DNA of 64,000 bases from Caryophanales bacterium UBA4694 (GTDB lineage Bacteria > Bacillota_I > Bacilli_A > RFN20 > CAG-288). Under the pieces are notes generated by a model, which saw nothing but the letters and a program-made list of their open reading frames with translations, ran no database searches and was not told the DNA's origin. The position numbers and the translations under genes were made by a program. Shown piece by piece: positions 16,586-25,906 of this stretch. Position 1 is the stretch's first letter; every line of letters starts with the position of its first letter. The stretch is from assembly GCA_002404835.1 (NCBI GenBank), contig DHKM01000027.1, forward strand, positions 1 through 64,000, in the 5' to 3' direction.

Positions 16586-17551
16586 TTATTTTTCCTTTTC
16601 ATTAACAATGTATTCGTTATACATTTCATTAGTAAACCGATTTCCCGTATAGGAAATGTTGTGTTTCTTAAAATAATTGATTTGGTCTAATAGAACAGAA
16701 ACAAACCCATTATTAAAGGAACTATAGGCTGTTTTTCTCAGCTGTTCCGTTGGAAAATCTCTTAAGGGTTCAACTTTATCAGCTGTATATAAGATCATAT
16801 CTAACGGAGTCATATTCTGTTTACCTGTACAATGGCAAGCAATAGCCCCTAAAATTTCTTTATTCGTTAAATCAAATTGATTTTTTGCTAATTGGCAGGA
16901 TGCAAATTGGTGATAAGCAAAAGGTTCAACTTCTTTTATATTTTCATCAAACCGAAACCCAATTTCGAATTGTAGCTTACTTTCTAAATCTTTAGAAATA
17001 TCATGGAACAGGCCGGCAATAAAGCAATCGTTTTTAATATTATCTAAAGAATTGTTTTCTGCTATTAAATATGCAGTCTTTGCTACAGAAATCGAATGAT
17101 AATAGCGTTTATCATTCAAATATGAATGAATTCTATCACAAAAATAAAGTGACTTTTCGCCTAAAAAAGAAATTAAAGAAAATGGCAATACTTTTTTATA
17201 CAGTAATTCTAAGGGATCATGTTCTATAAAAATATTGAATTTGTCAATTTGATTATATAACAACCCTAAAAATTTTAATGAATTGTTAGACAAGTAACCA
17301 GATTCGTATTTTTTTAAATCAATACTAAAACTACTTTCCGGATTTAAAAATTGAATTTGATTTATATTCAAACCGGAAAATCCTATGATTTTTATCAGAA
17401 GGTCTTTTTTTAGTTTTGAATCCAAAATTAAAAAAATATCATAAAAATTTTTAAGGTAATTAACATCATCTTTCAGAATGTTTTGAAGATCATAGAGAAA
17501 GAAAGGAGACGTAGTTATAATCAATTTTCTTTTTGAACTTAATTCACCCAT
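16586..17551 (-). CDS. yqeK: YqeK HD-domain Ap4A hydrolase with degenerate NadD-like N-terminus
   Basis: 321 aa. From about residue 135 it is a YqeK-type HD phosphohydrolase: RIHSYLNDKRYYHSISVAKTA, AGLFHDISKD with the HD pair, AYHQFASCQLAK, AIACHCTG, DMILYTADKVEP. Such enzymes split Ap4A. The first 130 residues occupy the place of NadD (nicotinate-nucleotide adenylyltransferase), which is fused to YqeK in many Mollicutes. Here the GGxFDPxHxGH nucleotide-binding motif is absent (KLIITTSPFFLYDLQ stands at the N-terminus). The domain is either inactive or unrelated. It overlaps the yqeH stop codon by one base and precedes rsfS, as in Bacillus. The hydrolase call is firm; the NadD origin is inferred. 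Confidence 0.8.
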   Translation of the reverse strand: MGELSSKRKLIITTSPFFLYDLQNILKDDVNYLKNFYDIFLILDSKLKKDLLIKIIGFSGLNINQIQFLNPESSFSIDLKKYESGYLSNNSLKFLGLLYNQIDKFNIFIEHDPLELLYKKVLPFSLISFLGEKSLYFCDRIHSYLNDKRYYHSISVAKTAYLIAENNSLDNIKNDCFIAGLFHDISKDLESKLQFEIGFRFDENIKEVEPFAYHQFASCQLAKNQFDLTNKEILGAIACHCTGKQNMTPLDMILYTADKVEPLRDFPTEQLRKTAYSSFNNGFVSVLLDQINYFKKHNISYTGNRFTNEMYNEYIVNEKEK

Positions 17552-18708
17552 TACTTTGTGATATCACTTTCAATTGTCACTTTAACACCCTGGGGAACAT
17601 AGATATCAAATTCTTGATCCTTGCCATTGAATTCTATAAACATAAGTCCAAAAACTCGGATTGTGTTAAGATGTCCAGGAATTGCTACAACTGTATTTTT
17701 TACCAAATCTTGATGTCCTTTGACTTTCTCGGTTTGAATTTCTGTCTTTCCTATTTGGCTATAGCCATCAACCAAAGAATCTGCTTTATTTATTTTACAA
17801 CGTGAAATCGTCATATCATTGGATTTGAAGAATGTTAGGTTTGTCTTGTCCCCTTTTGTCATGTCGATTCTCATCAGATTATACAAAACAAAGGATTGTC
17901 CTTCTTTTGTCATATATGTTTCAGGTCTTACTTGGTTTCTAGGTAATACATATTTAATCAATGTGGGTTCTAAGAAAGAAACCATGGAGCTTGAATTATA
18001 GATTCCTGGAGTGTCATAAAGATAAGTTTCTGAATCCAGAGGAATATTAATTACATCCAAAGTAGTTCCAGGATAGGGGCTTGTAGTAATCATCTTTTCT
18101 GTTTTATTATTGAAATCCATTAGTAAAGCATTTATTAATGAGGACTTCCCTACTTGATAAGCTCCGAAGAAATAAACACTTTTTCCACATCTAAGATTTG
18201 AAATCTTGGAAAGTAAAACGTCAATATTTTCATTCTTTGAAACACTAGCAGAAGTTAGAATTATATCTTTTGGTTTGATATTCTCCTCCTCCATTTTTTT
18301 CTGGACTTTGGCTTTGATGAATTCGTCACTATAGTTTTCCGGAAGACAATCTCTTTTGTTAACAACTACCAGCACATTTTCAGGAAGATATCTCCCGATT
18401 CCATCTAAAAAGGAACCATTCAAACAAAATGCATTTAAAACATAAACAGCTAAAGCGTGTTCTTCTTTTGCATGTGAAAGAATAGTAATGTAATCAAGAT
18501 TGAAATTTTTTGATTTACTATAAGATGAGTAATGCCTCAATTTGTAGCAACGTTCGCATAATGTTTCTTCTCCGGACTCGAATTTTTCCGGTGGCACATA
18601 CCCGATTTCATTTGGATCTTTATCTTGAAGAATGGCACCACACCCATAACATCTTTTGACTCTGATTTCAGCGGTTAATCCACTATTTTCTTTTTTCTTA
18701 AAAAACAT
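17551..18708 (-). CDS. yqeH: Circularly permuted GTPase YqeH (30S biogenesis)
   Basis: 385 aa. An N-terminal zinc finger (CYGCGA and CERCYK) is followed by GTPase motifs in permuted order: G4 VNKRD, a G5-like TSASV, then G1 GAYQVGKSSL and G3 DTPG. YqeH acts in 30S subunit assembly. I start at the ATG at 18708 because AAAGGAGG lies 6 nt upstream. The ATG at 18735 lies inside yqeG and would add unrelated residues. It overlaps the yqeG 3' end by 11 bp. aroE, yqeI and a separate nadD, which follow yqeH in Bacillus, are missing. Confidence 0.94.
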   Translation of the reverse strand: MFFKKKENSGLTAEIRVKRCYGCGAILQDKDPNEIGYVPPEKFESGEETLCERCYKLRHYSSYSKSKNFNLDYITILSHAKEEHALAVYVLNAFCLNGSFLDGIGRYLPENVLVVVNKRDCLPENYSDEFIKAKVQKKMEEENIKPKDIILTSASVSKNENIDVLLSKISNLRCGKSVYFFGAYQVGKSSLINALLMDFNNKTEKMITTSPYPGTTLDVINIPLDSETYLYDTPGIYNSSSMVSFLEPTLIKYVLPRNQVRPETYMTKEGQSFVLYNLMRIDMTKGDKTNLTFFKSNDMTISRCKINKADSLVDGYSQIGKTEIQTEKVKGHQDLVKNTVVAIPGHLNTIRVFGLMFIEFNGKDQEFDIYVPQGVKVTIESDITK

Positions 18709-19225
18709 ATTTACCTCCTTTATCGGGGAGAGCATCTCCCAGTTGGTTTTTTTCTTTTAATTTAAGTATCAATTTTTCGTCTCTTTTACGATGAAGACGT
18801 GTAAAGAAATTATCTTTGTTGTCCAACGGCGTGGTTAAAATCAGGCGAGCCTTAAGCATTTTACACAATTTTCCATCAGTCCTCATTTGATCTCCAACGA
18901 ATATGCAATCGGAAGGCTTTAATCCAATCTTTTTCAAATAGTGTTTGACTTTAAAAGGCATGAATTTCATTGAAAACGGAAGATACTTAACCTCTAGATT
19001 CTCACAAAACGGCTTTACTCGTTTTGCAAAATTGTTAGAAAGAACGATAAGTTGAATCCCATATGAATTTAACTCTTGTTTCAATTTGAAGGTCCTATCT
19101 TCAGGATGAAGACAAAAAGCGGAACATAATGTCTGGTCAAGATCACAGACAAGGGCTTTGATGGATTTGTTTTTCAAATATTCGAGATCCAAATCGTAAA
19201 TACTCTTGATAGTTCCTATAACCAT
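18698..19225 (-). CDS. yqeG: YqeG family HAD phosphatase
   Basis: 175 aa HAD (subfamily IIIA) protein. Motif I is VCDLDQTLC near residue 27, with Gln where many family members have Asn. Motif II is LIVLSNN, and motif IV is IFVGDQMRTDG. YqeG-type proteins are putative phosphatases whose substrate is not established in Bacillus. It is the first gene of the yqeG-yqeH-yqeK-rsfS-mtnN operon. The ATG follows a GCGGAAA weak ribosome binding site and a TATAAT box. Confidence 0.88.
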   Translation of the reverse strand: MVIGTIKSIYDLDLEYLKNKSIKALVCDLDQTLCSAFCLHPEDRTFKLKQELNSYGIQLIVLSNNFAKRVKPFCENLEVKYLPFSMKFMPFKVKHYLKKIGLKPSDCIFVGDQMRTDGKLCKMLKARLILTTPLDNKDNFFTRLHRKRDEKLILKLKEKNQLGDALPDKGGKYVF

Positions 19226-19242
19226 AAATTATTTCCGCTTAT

Positions 19243-19248
19243 ATTATA
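19243..19248 (-). promoter_or_regulatory. -10 box for the yqeG-mtnN operon
   Basis: TATAAT on the minus strand lies 17 nt upstream of the yqeG ATG in the 33 nt gap after parC. No good -35 box is seen. Confidence 0.55.
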
Positions 19249-19258
19249 ACCTAAATAA

Positions 19259-21865
19259 TTATTTATTATTGCCCTTTTCGAACAAGTCAAACAAAGAAAG
19301 TTGAGCATCCGCTTTATCTTCTTTGGCTTTTGTAGGTAAGATTTTAGCAGGTTTAGGGGTCTCAATAGGGAAAGTGTCGTCCAAGATAAAGCCAAAGTCA
19401 TTAACTCCAACAATCATCTGAGTACCAATGTCCGGAATGTTTTCTCTCATTTCTGAATTCAAATCGACAGGTTTAAGGTTTGCAAGATCGATGATTACAT
19501 TTCCGCTTGAAGTCACACAAGTGAAATAGTTGTTCTGACCTTTAAATTTATCAACTTTTGTAACAGAAATAATTTCTATCGGTTTTTTCTTCAAAATCTT
19601 GATTAGATTATCTTTGGCACCAAGTCGTTCGGTTGTCTCAATAGTATTGGAACTGATCAATCGACAACAACGCCTGCTAGATAAAACCATTAGCAAACAC
19701 ACTTCCTTGGTGGATAAAGAAAGAACAGAAATAAGAGGAGTGTTATCAATACCACTAGCAATTGCTTTAACGCCCATTGCTGAAGTAGAAACAAGAGGAA
19801 CATCGCCCTCATTGAATCGAGAAATTCTACCTAGTTTATCGCAAACCAATAAATCGCTATTACCACTAGTCAAGCAAACATCAACAACCTTATCGTCTTT
19901 GTTCAACAGTTTACAAGCACGAAGTGGCTTCTTTGTTAAAGTGATTTGAGAAAATTCAATTAAAGGTGTTCGTTTAATTTTATTTTCAGATGTTAAAATA
20001 CAAACGTTTATTCCCTCTTTGAAATCATTGACTAAAAAAGCCTTGACAACTTTCTCGTTAGCTTTTAAAGTGACCAAATTATTCAAATGTTTTCCTTCTT
20101 CTCTCCATTTAATGTCAGTGAGCATGTATACGGGAAGATATCCATAAGTCCCTTTGTCAGTAAAGAAAAGAATGCTATCATGTGTTGTACACCGATGCAA
20201 AAAGACCAATGAATCTCCCGGCTTCATCTTGGGTAAATTGATCGGATCATCTTTGTTTGCGTTTGCAGATCCATCATAGGATTTGATTGATGAACGTTTA
20301 GCATAACCATCCTTTGTTATAGCAACATAAACATCTTCTTTGGCAATAAGTTTAGTTGCATCAACATTTTCAAATGATTGTTTCGCATCTAGAATTGTTG
20401 TTTTTCTGGATACGGAGAACTTTTTCTCCACTTCTTTCAAAACAGATACTATCTCTTTGTCTAGCAGGCTAGGATTGCTAAGGATCGATTCAATATGCTT
20501 CATATCGATACTAAGGTCTTCCTGTTCCTTTCTTAAAGCAAGAATATCAGTGTTGGATAATCGATATAAAGGGAGCATAGCGATAGCTTCAGCCTGTCTT
20601 TCCGTAAAACCATAATCCGTCTTGAGCATGGTCTTAACACCTTCTTTACCATTGCATTTACGGATTTTTTCGATAAGTTCGGATAGGATAGAATAGGCTT
20701 TGATTAAACCTTCGACAATTTCCATTCGGTCCTTATCTTTTTTCAAATCATAGTTTAAAGATTTTGTCTCAATATCCCGTTGGTGCTCGATATAAGCATC
20801 CAAAAGTTCGATAAGGGACATCGTCTTTGGATGTCCTTTATCTATCGCAAGGAAATTACAGGAAATTGTATTCCTTAAAGCCCCTTTACTCTGAAGGTAA
20901 TTCAATACATCATAAGGAGATGCATTTTCTCTGATTTTGATGACGATGAGAATATCGTCTTTAGCAGATTCATCGATGATTTCTTCGATATTATCTAAAT
21001 TGTCTGTCTCTTTCCTTTTGTTTAGAGCAGCAACAAAGTCAATCTTCACGACACCATAAGGAATCTCATGGATGATGATCTCATTGTTTGCTTCATCAAC
21101 AGAAGTTCTGCAATATAGATAAAAATTCTGCGTCCCGGTTTCATAAAGTCTTCTTAACGCTTCTTTATCATCCAGAATACCGCCCGTTGGAAAATCTGGT
21201 CCAGGAATAAATTTCATCAAATCATCTAATGTGCTATTTTTGTGATTAATACGGTAGATTGTGGCGTCGATGACTTCGGCAAGATTATGCGGTGGAATAT
21301 AAGTCGCTGAACCAACAGCAATACCGGAGGTACCGTTAACTAATAGATTAGGAAATTTACTAGGCAGAACCGTCGGCTCGAGCGATTTATCATCGAATGT
21401 CGGAACCATATCCACTGTTTCTTTATCAATATCTTTCACCAAATATTCACTCAAAAGGGAAAGACGTGCTTCTGTATAACGGTTTGCTGCAGCAGGATCA
21501 TCATCAATAGATCCATTGTTTCCTTGGAAATCAATCAATGGAGCTTCCATTTTCCAACCTTGAGACAAATGAACAAGGGCATCGTAAATAGAAGAATCTC
21601 CATGTGGATGGTAATGACCCATAACATGTCCGACAATGGTAGCACATTTGACCGTTGGCTTCGAAAAGAGTTGGCCTTGATCGAACATATCGAAGATTAT
21701 TCGTCTTTGAACAGGTTTAAGTCCGTCTCTAGCATCAGGGATGGCTCGGTCCGTAATAACAGCTTTTGCATATCTATTAAAAGCGTTAATAAGAACATCA
21801 CTCATCTCTGAAGGAACAATATCTTCTTGATAAGTGACTTTGTTCTGATTTTTACTTTTGGCCAC
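19259..21865 (-). CDS. parC: DNA topoisomerase IV subunit A
   Basis: 868 aa. The breakage-reunion domain carries [13 protein letters not shown] and the catalytic Tyr in [10 protein letters not shown] six-bladed C-terminal domain follows ([17 protein letters not shown] and similar repeats). ParC rather than GyrA: VQRR replaces VHRR and no QRRGGRG GyrA box is present. Topo IV decatenates daughter chromosomes. The start is GTG at 21865 with GAGGAGG 6 nt upstream; the ATG at 21889 has no comparable site. It overlaps parE by 14 bp. The acidic tail ([18 protein letters not shown]) carries a QLSLFDLF stretch like a sliding-clamp peptide, which is an inference. Confidence 0.93.
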   Translation of the reverse strand: MAKSKNQNKVTYQEDIVPSEMSDVLINAFNRYAKAVITDRAIPDARDGLKPVQRRIIFDMFDQGQLFSKPTVKCATIVGHVMGHYHPHGDSSIYDALVHLSQGWKMEAPLIDFQGNNGSIDDDPAAANRYTEARLSLLSEYLVKDIDKETVDMVPTFDDKSLEPTVLPSKFPNLLVNGTSGIAVGSATYIPPHNLAEVIDATIYRINHKNSTLDDLMKFIPGPDFPTGGILDDKEALRRLYETGTQNFYLYCRTSVDEANNEIIIHEIPYGVVKIDFVAALNKRKETDNLDNIEEIIDESAKDDILIVIKIRENASPYDVLNYLQSKGALRNTISCNFLAIDKGHPKTMSLIELLDAYIEHQRDIETKSLNYDLKKDKDRMEIVEGLIKAYSILSELIEKIRKCNGKEGVKTMLKTDYGFTERQAEAIAMLPLYRLSNTDILALRKEQEDLSIDMKHIESILSNPSLLDKEIVSVLKEVEKKFSVSRKTTILDAKQSFENVDATKLIAKEDVYVAITKDGYAKRSSIKSYDGSANANKDDPINLPKMKPGDSLVFLHRCTTHDSILFFTDKGTYGYLPVYMLTDIKWREEGKHLNNLVTLKANEKVVKAFLVNDFKEGINVCILTSENKIKRTPLIEFSQITLTKKPLRACKLLNKDDKVVDVCLTSGNSDLLVCDKLGRISRFNEGDVPLVSTSAMGVKAIASGIDNTPLISVLSLSTKEVCLLMVLSSRRCCRLISSNTIETTERLGAKDNLIKILKKKPIEIISVTKVDKFKGQNNYFTCVTSSGNVIIDLANLKPVDLNSEMRENIPDIGTQMIVGVNDFGFILDDTFPIETPKPAKILPTKAKEDKADAQLSLFDLFEKGNNK

Positions 21866-23792
21866 GTTCCACCTCCTCTGCAAATTCATCTTTCGTTGTA
21901 AAATCTATATTATTGTTGATCCAATCTTTTCTTCTATCCGTATCTCTTCCCATGAAAAGGTTGAGTTTATCGTGGGCATCATCGATATCTGCCATCATAA
22001 CTTTTAAAAGCTTTCTATGTTCAGGTTGCATTGTCGTCGAAGAAAGTTGCTCGTAATTCATTTCTCCAAGTCCTTTGTAACGATTGACTCGATAACCGCC
22101 TTGGCCAAAACTTGCCTGAGCTTTTTTCAGTTCCACATCATCATAGCAATAGATTTCTTTTTTTGCAGAGTAGACTCGATAAAGTGGAGGACAAGCAATA
22201 TATACATGGCCGGTTTCAATAAGCGGACGCATATGTTTGAAGAAAAAAGTCAAAAGAAGAGATTGAATATGGCTACCATCATCATCGGCATCAGTCATGA
22301 TGATTACTTTGCCATAATGAATATCTTTTACTTTGAAATCTTCATCATATCCTGCGCCTATGGTATAAATCAGAGTTGCTATTTCTTTATTTCCCAATAA
22401 TGTTTTTTCATCATCAATATCATTAGTGTTTTTAGGTTTGCCTCTTAAAGGAAGTATCGCCTGGTGTTTTGGATTTCTTCCTTTTTTTGCAGAGCCACCA
22501 GCTGAATCACCCTCAACGATAAAAAGTTCGTTTGCCATATATTCTTTGCTGGAGCATGGCGTTAGTTTATCAGAAAGGTTGAATCCTGATATCTTACTTT
22601 TTAAAAGCTCGCGTTCCTTTTTACGGTCTTCCTCGGCCTTGCTCCTGGCCTTCATTTCGATAATCGTTTTATTTATGACTGCTTCGGCTTCTTGGGTATG
22701 TTCTTCAAGATAGTAACCTAATTTTGCCTCAATTACACTATCTGTAGCATTCAATGCTTCTTTTGTACCAAGTTTGCCCTTAGTTTGTCCTTCAAACTGA
22801 AGAAGATGCTCTGGAACCCATACGGAAAGGACGGCAACAAGCCCTTCCCTGAGACAGTCACCATCCAAAGGAGAATTAGCCCTGACAAGATTATGTTGAA
22901 TAGCATAAGAATTGAAACAGGATGTCAAGGCTTTTTTAAGGCCTGTAACATGATAACCACCATCACCAGTTCTTACACCATTTGCAAAACCGATGATCTT
23001 TTCACTATATTCGTCCTTTACAAATCCAAAAACGGTATCAACTTTTATTCCTTCGGAGCTTGTTGCTTCAATATGAATTGGATTGGCAAGACTAGTCTTT
23101 CCGGCAGTATGTCTAGTGTAATATTCTAGTAGACCATTTTCGTAATAAAAATCCTGCTTTCGGTTTGTCCTTTCATCCAAAAGATGGAATGTGACGCCTT
23201 TAGTCAAACAAGCCTGATCATCCAAATGTCCGGCAATACGATCAAAATTCCAGGTGATATCATCAAATATGGTTTTATCAGGATAGAAGCGGACCGAGGT
23301 TCCATGTTTTGTTGTCGGACCAAGATCCTGTAGCTTGCTTGCTTTGCTTCCACCTTTTTCAAATCGCATGAAATGGTCTACACCTTCCTTGAATGAATGT
23401 ACTTCCATCCATTCAGACAAGGCATTAGTTACCGCTGCGCCAACTCCATGAAGACCACCGGCTGATTTATAATTGGTTTCATCGAATTTTCCACCACCAT
23501 GAAGAGTCTGATAGACAATCTGAAAACCGGTCATGTTTTCCTTTTTGTTATAGTCAAAAGGAACACCACGGCCCTGATCCTCTACTTCCAGAGAGCCATC
23601 GCCATGTATGGTAACGAAAATATTTTTTCCATATCCCTCATTTGCTTCATCGACAGCATTGTCAACGATTTCCCAAACAAGATGATGGAGTCCAACTGTA
23701 TCGGTAGAACCGATATACATACCAGGTCTTTCTCTGACCGGTTCCAGCCCATGGAGAACGGTCAGGTTATTTGCACTATATTTCTCTGACAT
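21852..23792 (-). CDS. parE: DNA topoisomerase IV subunit B
   Basis: 646 aa GHKL ATPase. ATP-site motifs are EIVDNAVDEAN, DQGRGVPFD and GGLHGVGAAVTNALS. The TOPRIM domain has IVEGDSAGGSA and IIMTDADDDGSHIQ. The HIQ ending and the VYIACPPLYRV segment mark ParE rather than GyrB. GGTGAGGTG precedes the ATG. It is divergent from plsY, exactly the arrangement found in Bacillus, and overlaps parC in one transcription unit. Confidence 0.93.
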   Translation of the reverse strand: MSEKYSANNLTVLHGLEPVRERPGMYIGSTDTVGLHHLVWEIVDNAVDEANEGYGKNIFVTIHGDGSLEVEDQGRGVPFDYNKKENMTGFQIVYQTLHGGGKFDETNYKSAGGLHGVGAAVTNALSEWMEVHSFKEGVDHFMRFEKGGSKASKLQDLGPTTKHGTSVRFYPDKTIFDDITWNFDRIAGHLDDQACLTKGVTFHLLDERTNRKQDFYYENGLLEYYTRHTAGKTSLANPIHIEATSSEGIKVDTVFGFVKDEYSEKIIGFANGVRTGDGGYHVTGLKKALTSCFNSYAIQHNLVRANSPLDGDCLREGLVAVLSVWVPEHLLQFEGQTKGKLGTKEALNATDSVIEAKLGYYLEEHTQEAEAVINKTIIEMKARSKAEEDRKKERELLKSKISGFNLSDKLTPCSSKEYMANELFIVEGDSAGGSAKKGRNPKHQAILPLRGKPKNTNDIDDEKTLLGNKEIATLIYTIGAGYDEDFKVKDIHYGKVIIMTDADDDGSHIQSLLLTFFFKHMRPLIETGHVYIACPPLYRVYSAKKEIYCYDDVELKKAQASFGQGGYRVNRYKGLGEMNYEQLSSTTMQPEHRKLLKVMMADIDDAHDKLNLFMGRDTDRRKDWINNNIDFTTKDEFAEEVERGQK

Positions 23793-23828
23793 TGATTCAC
23801 CTCACCATATAATTTTACTTTCTAATGG

Positions 23829-23857
23829 TTGGAAAATAAAGGAAAAACTCGTATAAT
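23829..23857 (+). promoter_or_regulatory. plsY promoter
   Basis: TTGGAA at 23829-23834, a 17 bp spacer, and TATAAT at 23852-23857. The leader of about 30 nt carries AGAGGG before the GTG start. Confidence 0.75.
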
Positions 23858-23893
23858 ACCTTTGTTTTTTGAAATTTAAAAGAGGGTTTAAAA

Positions 23894-24625
23894 GTGCAAA
23901 TATTCTATTTGGTTTCTTTGGTTTTAGTGGTCATGATTATCGGTTATCTTGTCGGTGGTATACCTACGGCTCTTATCATTTCTGAAAAAATGGGAATCGA
24001 TATCCGAAAATATGGTTCTCATAATCTTGGTGGTACCAATGTCGGAAGGGTAATCGGAAAAAAACAAGGAATCCTTGTCATGGGTCTCGATATCTTGAAA
24101 TGCTATCTTCCTTGTCTAATTACCGCTCTATTCTTCACTTTTGTACCGATGGATTTCTTGCCTAATATCGATTGCCTTGTCGAACTGATGGTCTCTGTGA
24201 TGGGAATCAGCTGCTGCCTTGGCCATACGTTTACTCCTTACGCTAACTTCAAAGGAGGCAAAGCCGTTGCCTGCTTTGCCGGTTATATTCTATTCACAGC
24301 TCCGATCATTGCATTAGTTGGAGTCGTCATTTTCTTCCTCTGCTTAAAGTTTGCAAAAAGAGTTTCGGTTGGTTCAATCCTGGGCGTACCCTGCTGTTTC
24401 TTAGCATCACTTGTAACTATGTCCCTTGATTTGACCGTCCTGAATGATAAAACTGTTTATGACGGCGGAGCTTATTTTGGAACAGGGTTCATGATTCATA
24501 TCACTTATGTTACGACCATCACCTGCTTTATTCTCTCCGTTCTTATTGTTTTAAGACATCTCAGCAACATAAAGCGTTTGGCAAAAGGCGATGAACCTGA
24601 AACTCACTTCAAAAAGAACGACTAA
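23894..24625 (+). CDS. plsY: Acyl-phosphate glycerol-3-phosphate acyltransferase
   Basis: 243 aa integral membrane enzyme that makes lysophosphatidate in the PlsX/PlsY phospholipid route. The family motifs are visible: GSHNLGGTNVGR (motif 1), GHTFTPYANFKGGKAVA (motif 2) and VGSILGVP (motif 3). At least five hydrophobic segments are seen. The start is GTG with AGAGGG upstream. It is longer than many PlsY proteins (about 200 aa) because of an extended periplasmic-type loop near residue 190. It is monocistronic and ends in a hairpin. Confidence 0.94.
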   Translation: MQIFYLVSLVLVVMIIGYLVGGIPTALIISEKMGIDIRKYGSHNLGGTNVGRVIGKKQGILVMGLDILKCYLPCLITALFFTFVPMDFLPNIDCLVELMVSVMGISCCLGHTFTPYANFKGGKAVACFAGYILFTAPIIALVGVVIFFLCLKFAKRVSVGSILGVPCCFLASLVTMSLDLTVLNDKTVYDGGAYFGTGFMIHITYVTTITCFILSVLIVLRHLSNIKRLAKGDEPETHFKKND

Positions 24626-24674
24626 TTACAAAAGACTCATCATTTATCAGTTTTCCTATTAGAATTAACAAACA

Positions 24675-24739
24675 AAAAAGTTCTGCTTTGGATTTCAACG
24701 TATATGATATTTTCATACGTTTCCTTGGCAGAATTTTTT
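24675..24739 (+). terminator. plsY terminator with a long two-part hairpin
   Basis: AAAAAGTTCTGC (24675-24686) pairs with GCAGAATTTTTT (24728-24739). An inner stem, AACGTAT with ATACGTT, forms a second helix within it. It ends in a T6 run. The extended hairpin is longer than a usual terminator. Confidence 0.75.
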
Positions 24740-24843
24740 GAAATGGTAAAACAAGGTTATAATCCTAAAATATAGAGAGATAGAACGCTTTAAAAAATAA
24801 TATCCGTAAAATAACTTTTTAACGCAAATCATTTTCATCAGAT

Positions 24844-24879
24844 AAAAAAATCACTCCTTGAAATTATTCAAAGAGTGAT
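24844..24879 (-). terminator. Terminator of the UPF0154/efp unit
   Basis: ATCACTC (24850-24856) and GAGTGAT (24873-24879) enclose an inner TTGAA/TTCAA stem. On the minus strand the hairpin is followed by seven Ts. It lies about 110 nt past the UPF0154 stop. Confidence 0.8.
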
Positions 24880-24991
24880 CTCAGCAATTTAATCAATTCG
24901 ATTTACGCGTCAAGGATAAGCAGAACTTATGAACTAAGACGCATACATAATAGTTTTTAACAAAAGATAAACGAAAAGAAAGTATTATTTT

Positions 24992-25240
24992 TTATTTCTT
25001 CTTTGTATTTGAATTGGCTGCTTCATTGAATGCTCGCATAGATTGATTGATCTGAGCTTCGGAAGGGGTGCGACCCATGGATTTGTATAAGGCTTTGATT
25101 TGAGCCTTATTGATCAGCGGATGTTCCTTCAGTTCCTTCTTCACCACAGCGCGTGCAATAAAGAAACCGGCTATTGCGCCACCTATCAAACAAATTATAA
25201 GAAGGAATACAAAAAGAATGGTATTGATTTGAAAAGACAT
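24992..25240 (-). CDS. UPF0154 small membrane protein (YneF-like)
   Basis: 82 aa. One N-terminal membrane helix (residues 6-30, ILFVFLLIICLIGGAIAGFF) is followed by the UPF0154 signature: LKEHPLINKAQIKALYKSMGR-type sequence and PSEAQINQSM. It is a conserved Firmicutes membrane protein of unknown role. AAAGGAG precedes the ATG. It lies after the efp terminator, so it may be transcribed by readthrough or from its own unseen promoter. Confidence 0.88.
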   Translation of the reverse strand: MSFQINTILFVFLLIICLIGGAIAGFFIARAVVKKELKEHPLINKAQIKALYKSMGRTPSEAQINQSMRAFNEAANSNTKKK

Positions 25241-25260
25241 CTGTTTTCTCCTTTTTATGC

Positions 25261-25286
25261 AAAAAAAGACCGGTAAAGCCGGTCTT
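25261..25286 (-). terminator. efp terminator
   Basis: AAGACCGG (25266-25273) pairs with CCGGTCTT (25279-25286) around a 5 nt loop. On the minus strand TTTTTTT follows. It lies 6 nt beyond the efp stop. Confidence 0.9.
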
Positions 25287-25291
25287 AAAGA

Positions 25292-25873
25292 TTAGTTTGC
25301 TCTAGAATCATAATCGCCCGTATCTGTACGGACATTGATCATCGTATGATTTTTGATGAACATCGGAACCTTGAGCTTATAACCAGTGGAAAGAACGGCA
25401 TCCTTAGTGGCTTTGTTGATGGTATCACCAGCTGTGGCATTATCATCAGTTTCGACAACTTCCAAAGCTACTTTTGGAGGCAACTGAATACCAATGATTT
25501 CTGTACCGAAATAAGTGATGATAACTTCAGAATTCTCTCCGAGGAACTGGAGTTCCCATTTGATTCTGGTTTTCGGAAGCTCAACAAATTCATAGGTTTC
25601 GACATCCATGAAGTGAGCAAATCCATCCGGTTCAGCATCAACATAAGACAACTGCATATTCTTCTTGTCGAGGAATGCAGCTTCGACCTTATCGCCACCG
25701 AAGAGCATCATTTCAGTGATAGCACCAGAACGAAGATCCTTAGCTTTGATCTTATGCTTCATCTTGGCCATAGCGGTCTTGTTATGCTCAATATCGACAA
25801 CAGAAAGAAGGGCTCCCTTGTAAAGGAAGACTTTACCCGGTGTTAATTCACCGGCATCGATCATATCAGCCAT
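25292..25873 (-). CDS. efp: Translation elongation factor P
   Basis: 193 aa three-barrel protein that rescues ribosomes stalled on polyproline. The C-terminal signature region (GDTINKATKDAVLSTGYKLKVPMFI) is clear. The loop that reaches the peptidyl-transferase centre is unusual: the common PGKG tip is HNKT, keeping Lys32 at the expected place but changing its neighbours. This bears on which modification, if any, it receives. AAGGAGA lies 8 nt upstream of the ATG. It follows rpmG by 33 nt with no terminator between, so rpmG-efp is probably one unit. Confidence 0.93.
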   Translation of the reverse strand: MADMIDAGELTPGKVFLYKGALLSVVDIEHNKTAMAKMKHKIKAKDLRSGAITEMMLFGGDKVEAAFLDKKNMQLSYVDAEPDGFAHFMDVETYEFVELPKTRIKWELQFLGENSEVIITYFGTEIIGIQLPPKVALEVVETDDNATAGDTINKATKDAVLSTGYKLKVPMFIKNHTMINVRTDTGDYDSRAN

Positions 25874-25906
25874 GTTCGGTTCTCCTTGATTTTACAAAAA
25901 GAAGAT

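Larger units (their letters stand above)
24626..24991. other. Intergenic region between convergent plsY and UPF0154 gene
   Basis: 366 bp with no credible ORF. It holds the plsY terminator (24675-24739) and the terminator of the UPF0154 gene (24844-24879). The remaining AT-rich sequence shows nothing I can name. Confidence 0.7.

Noticed and set aside
22017..22400. Open frames opposite parE, ftsZ (59894-61369), aspS and other genes
   Set aside because: They are reading-frame shadows of well-identified genes, with no ribosome binding sites or recognisable domains.
19259..23792. The topoisomerase pair as gyrA/gyrB
   Set aside because: VQRR in place of VHRR, no QRRGGRG box, DGSHIQ in the B subunit, and the plsY neighbour all point to ParC/ParE.
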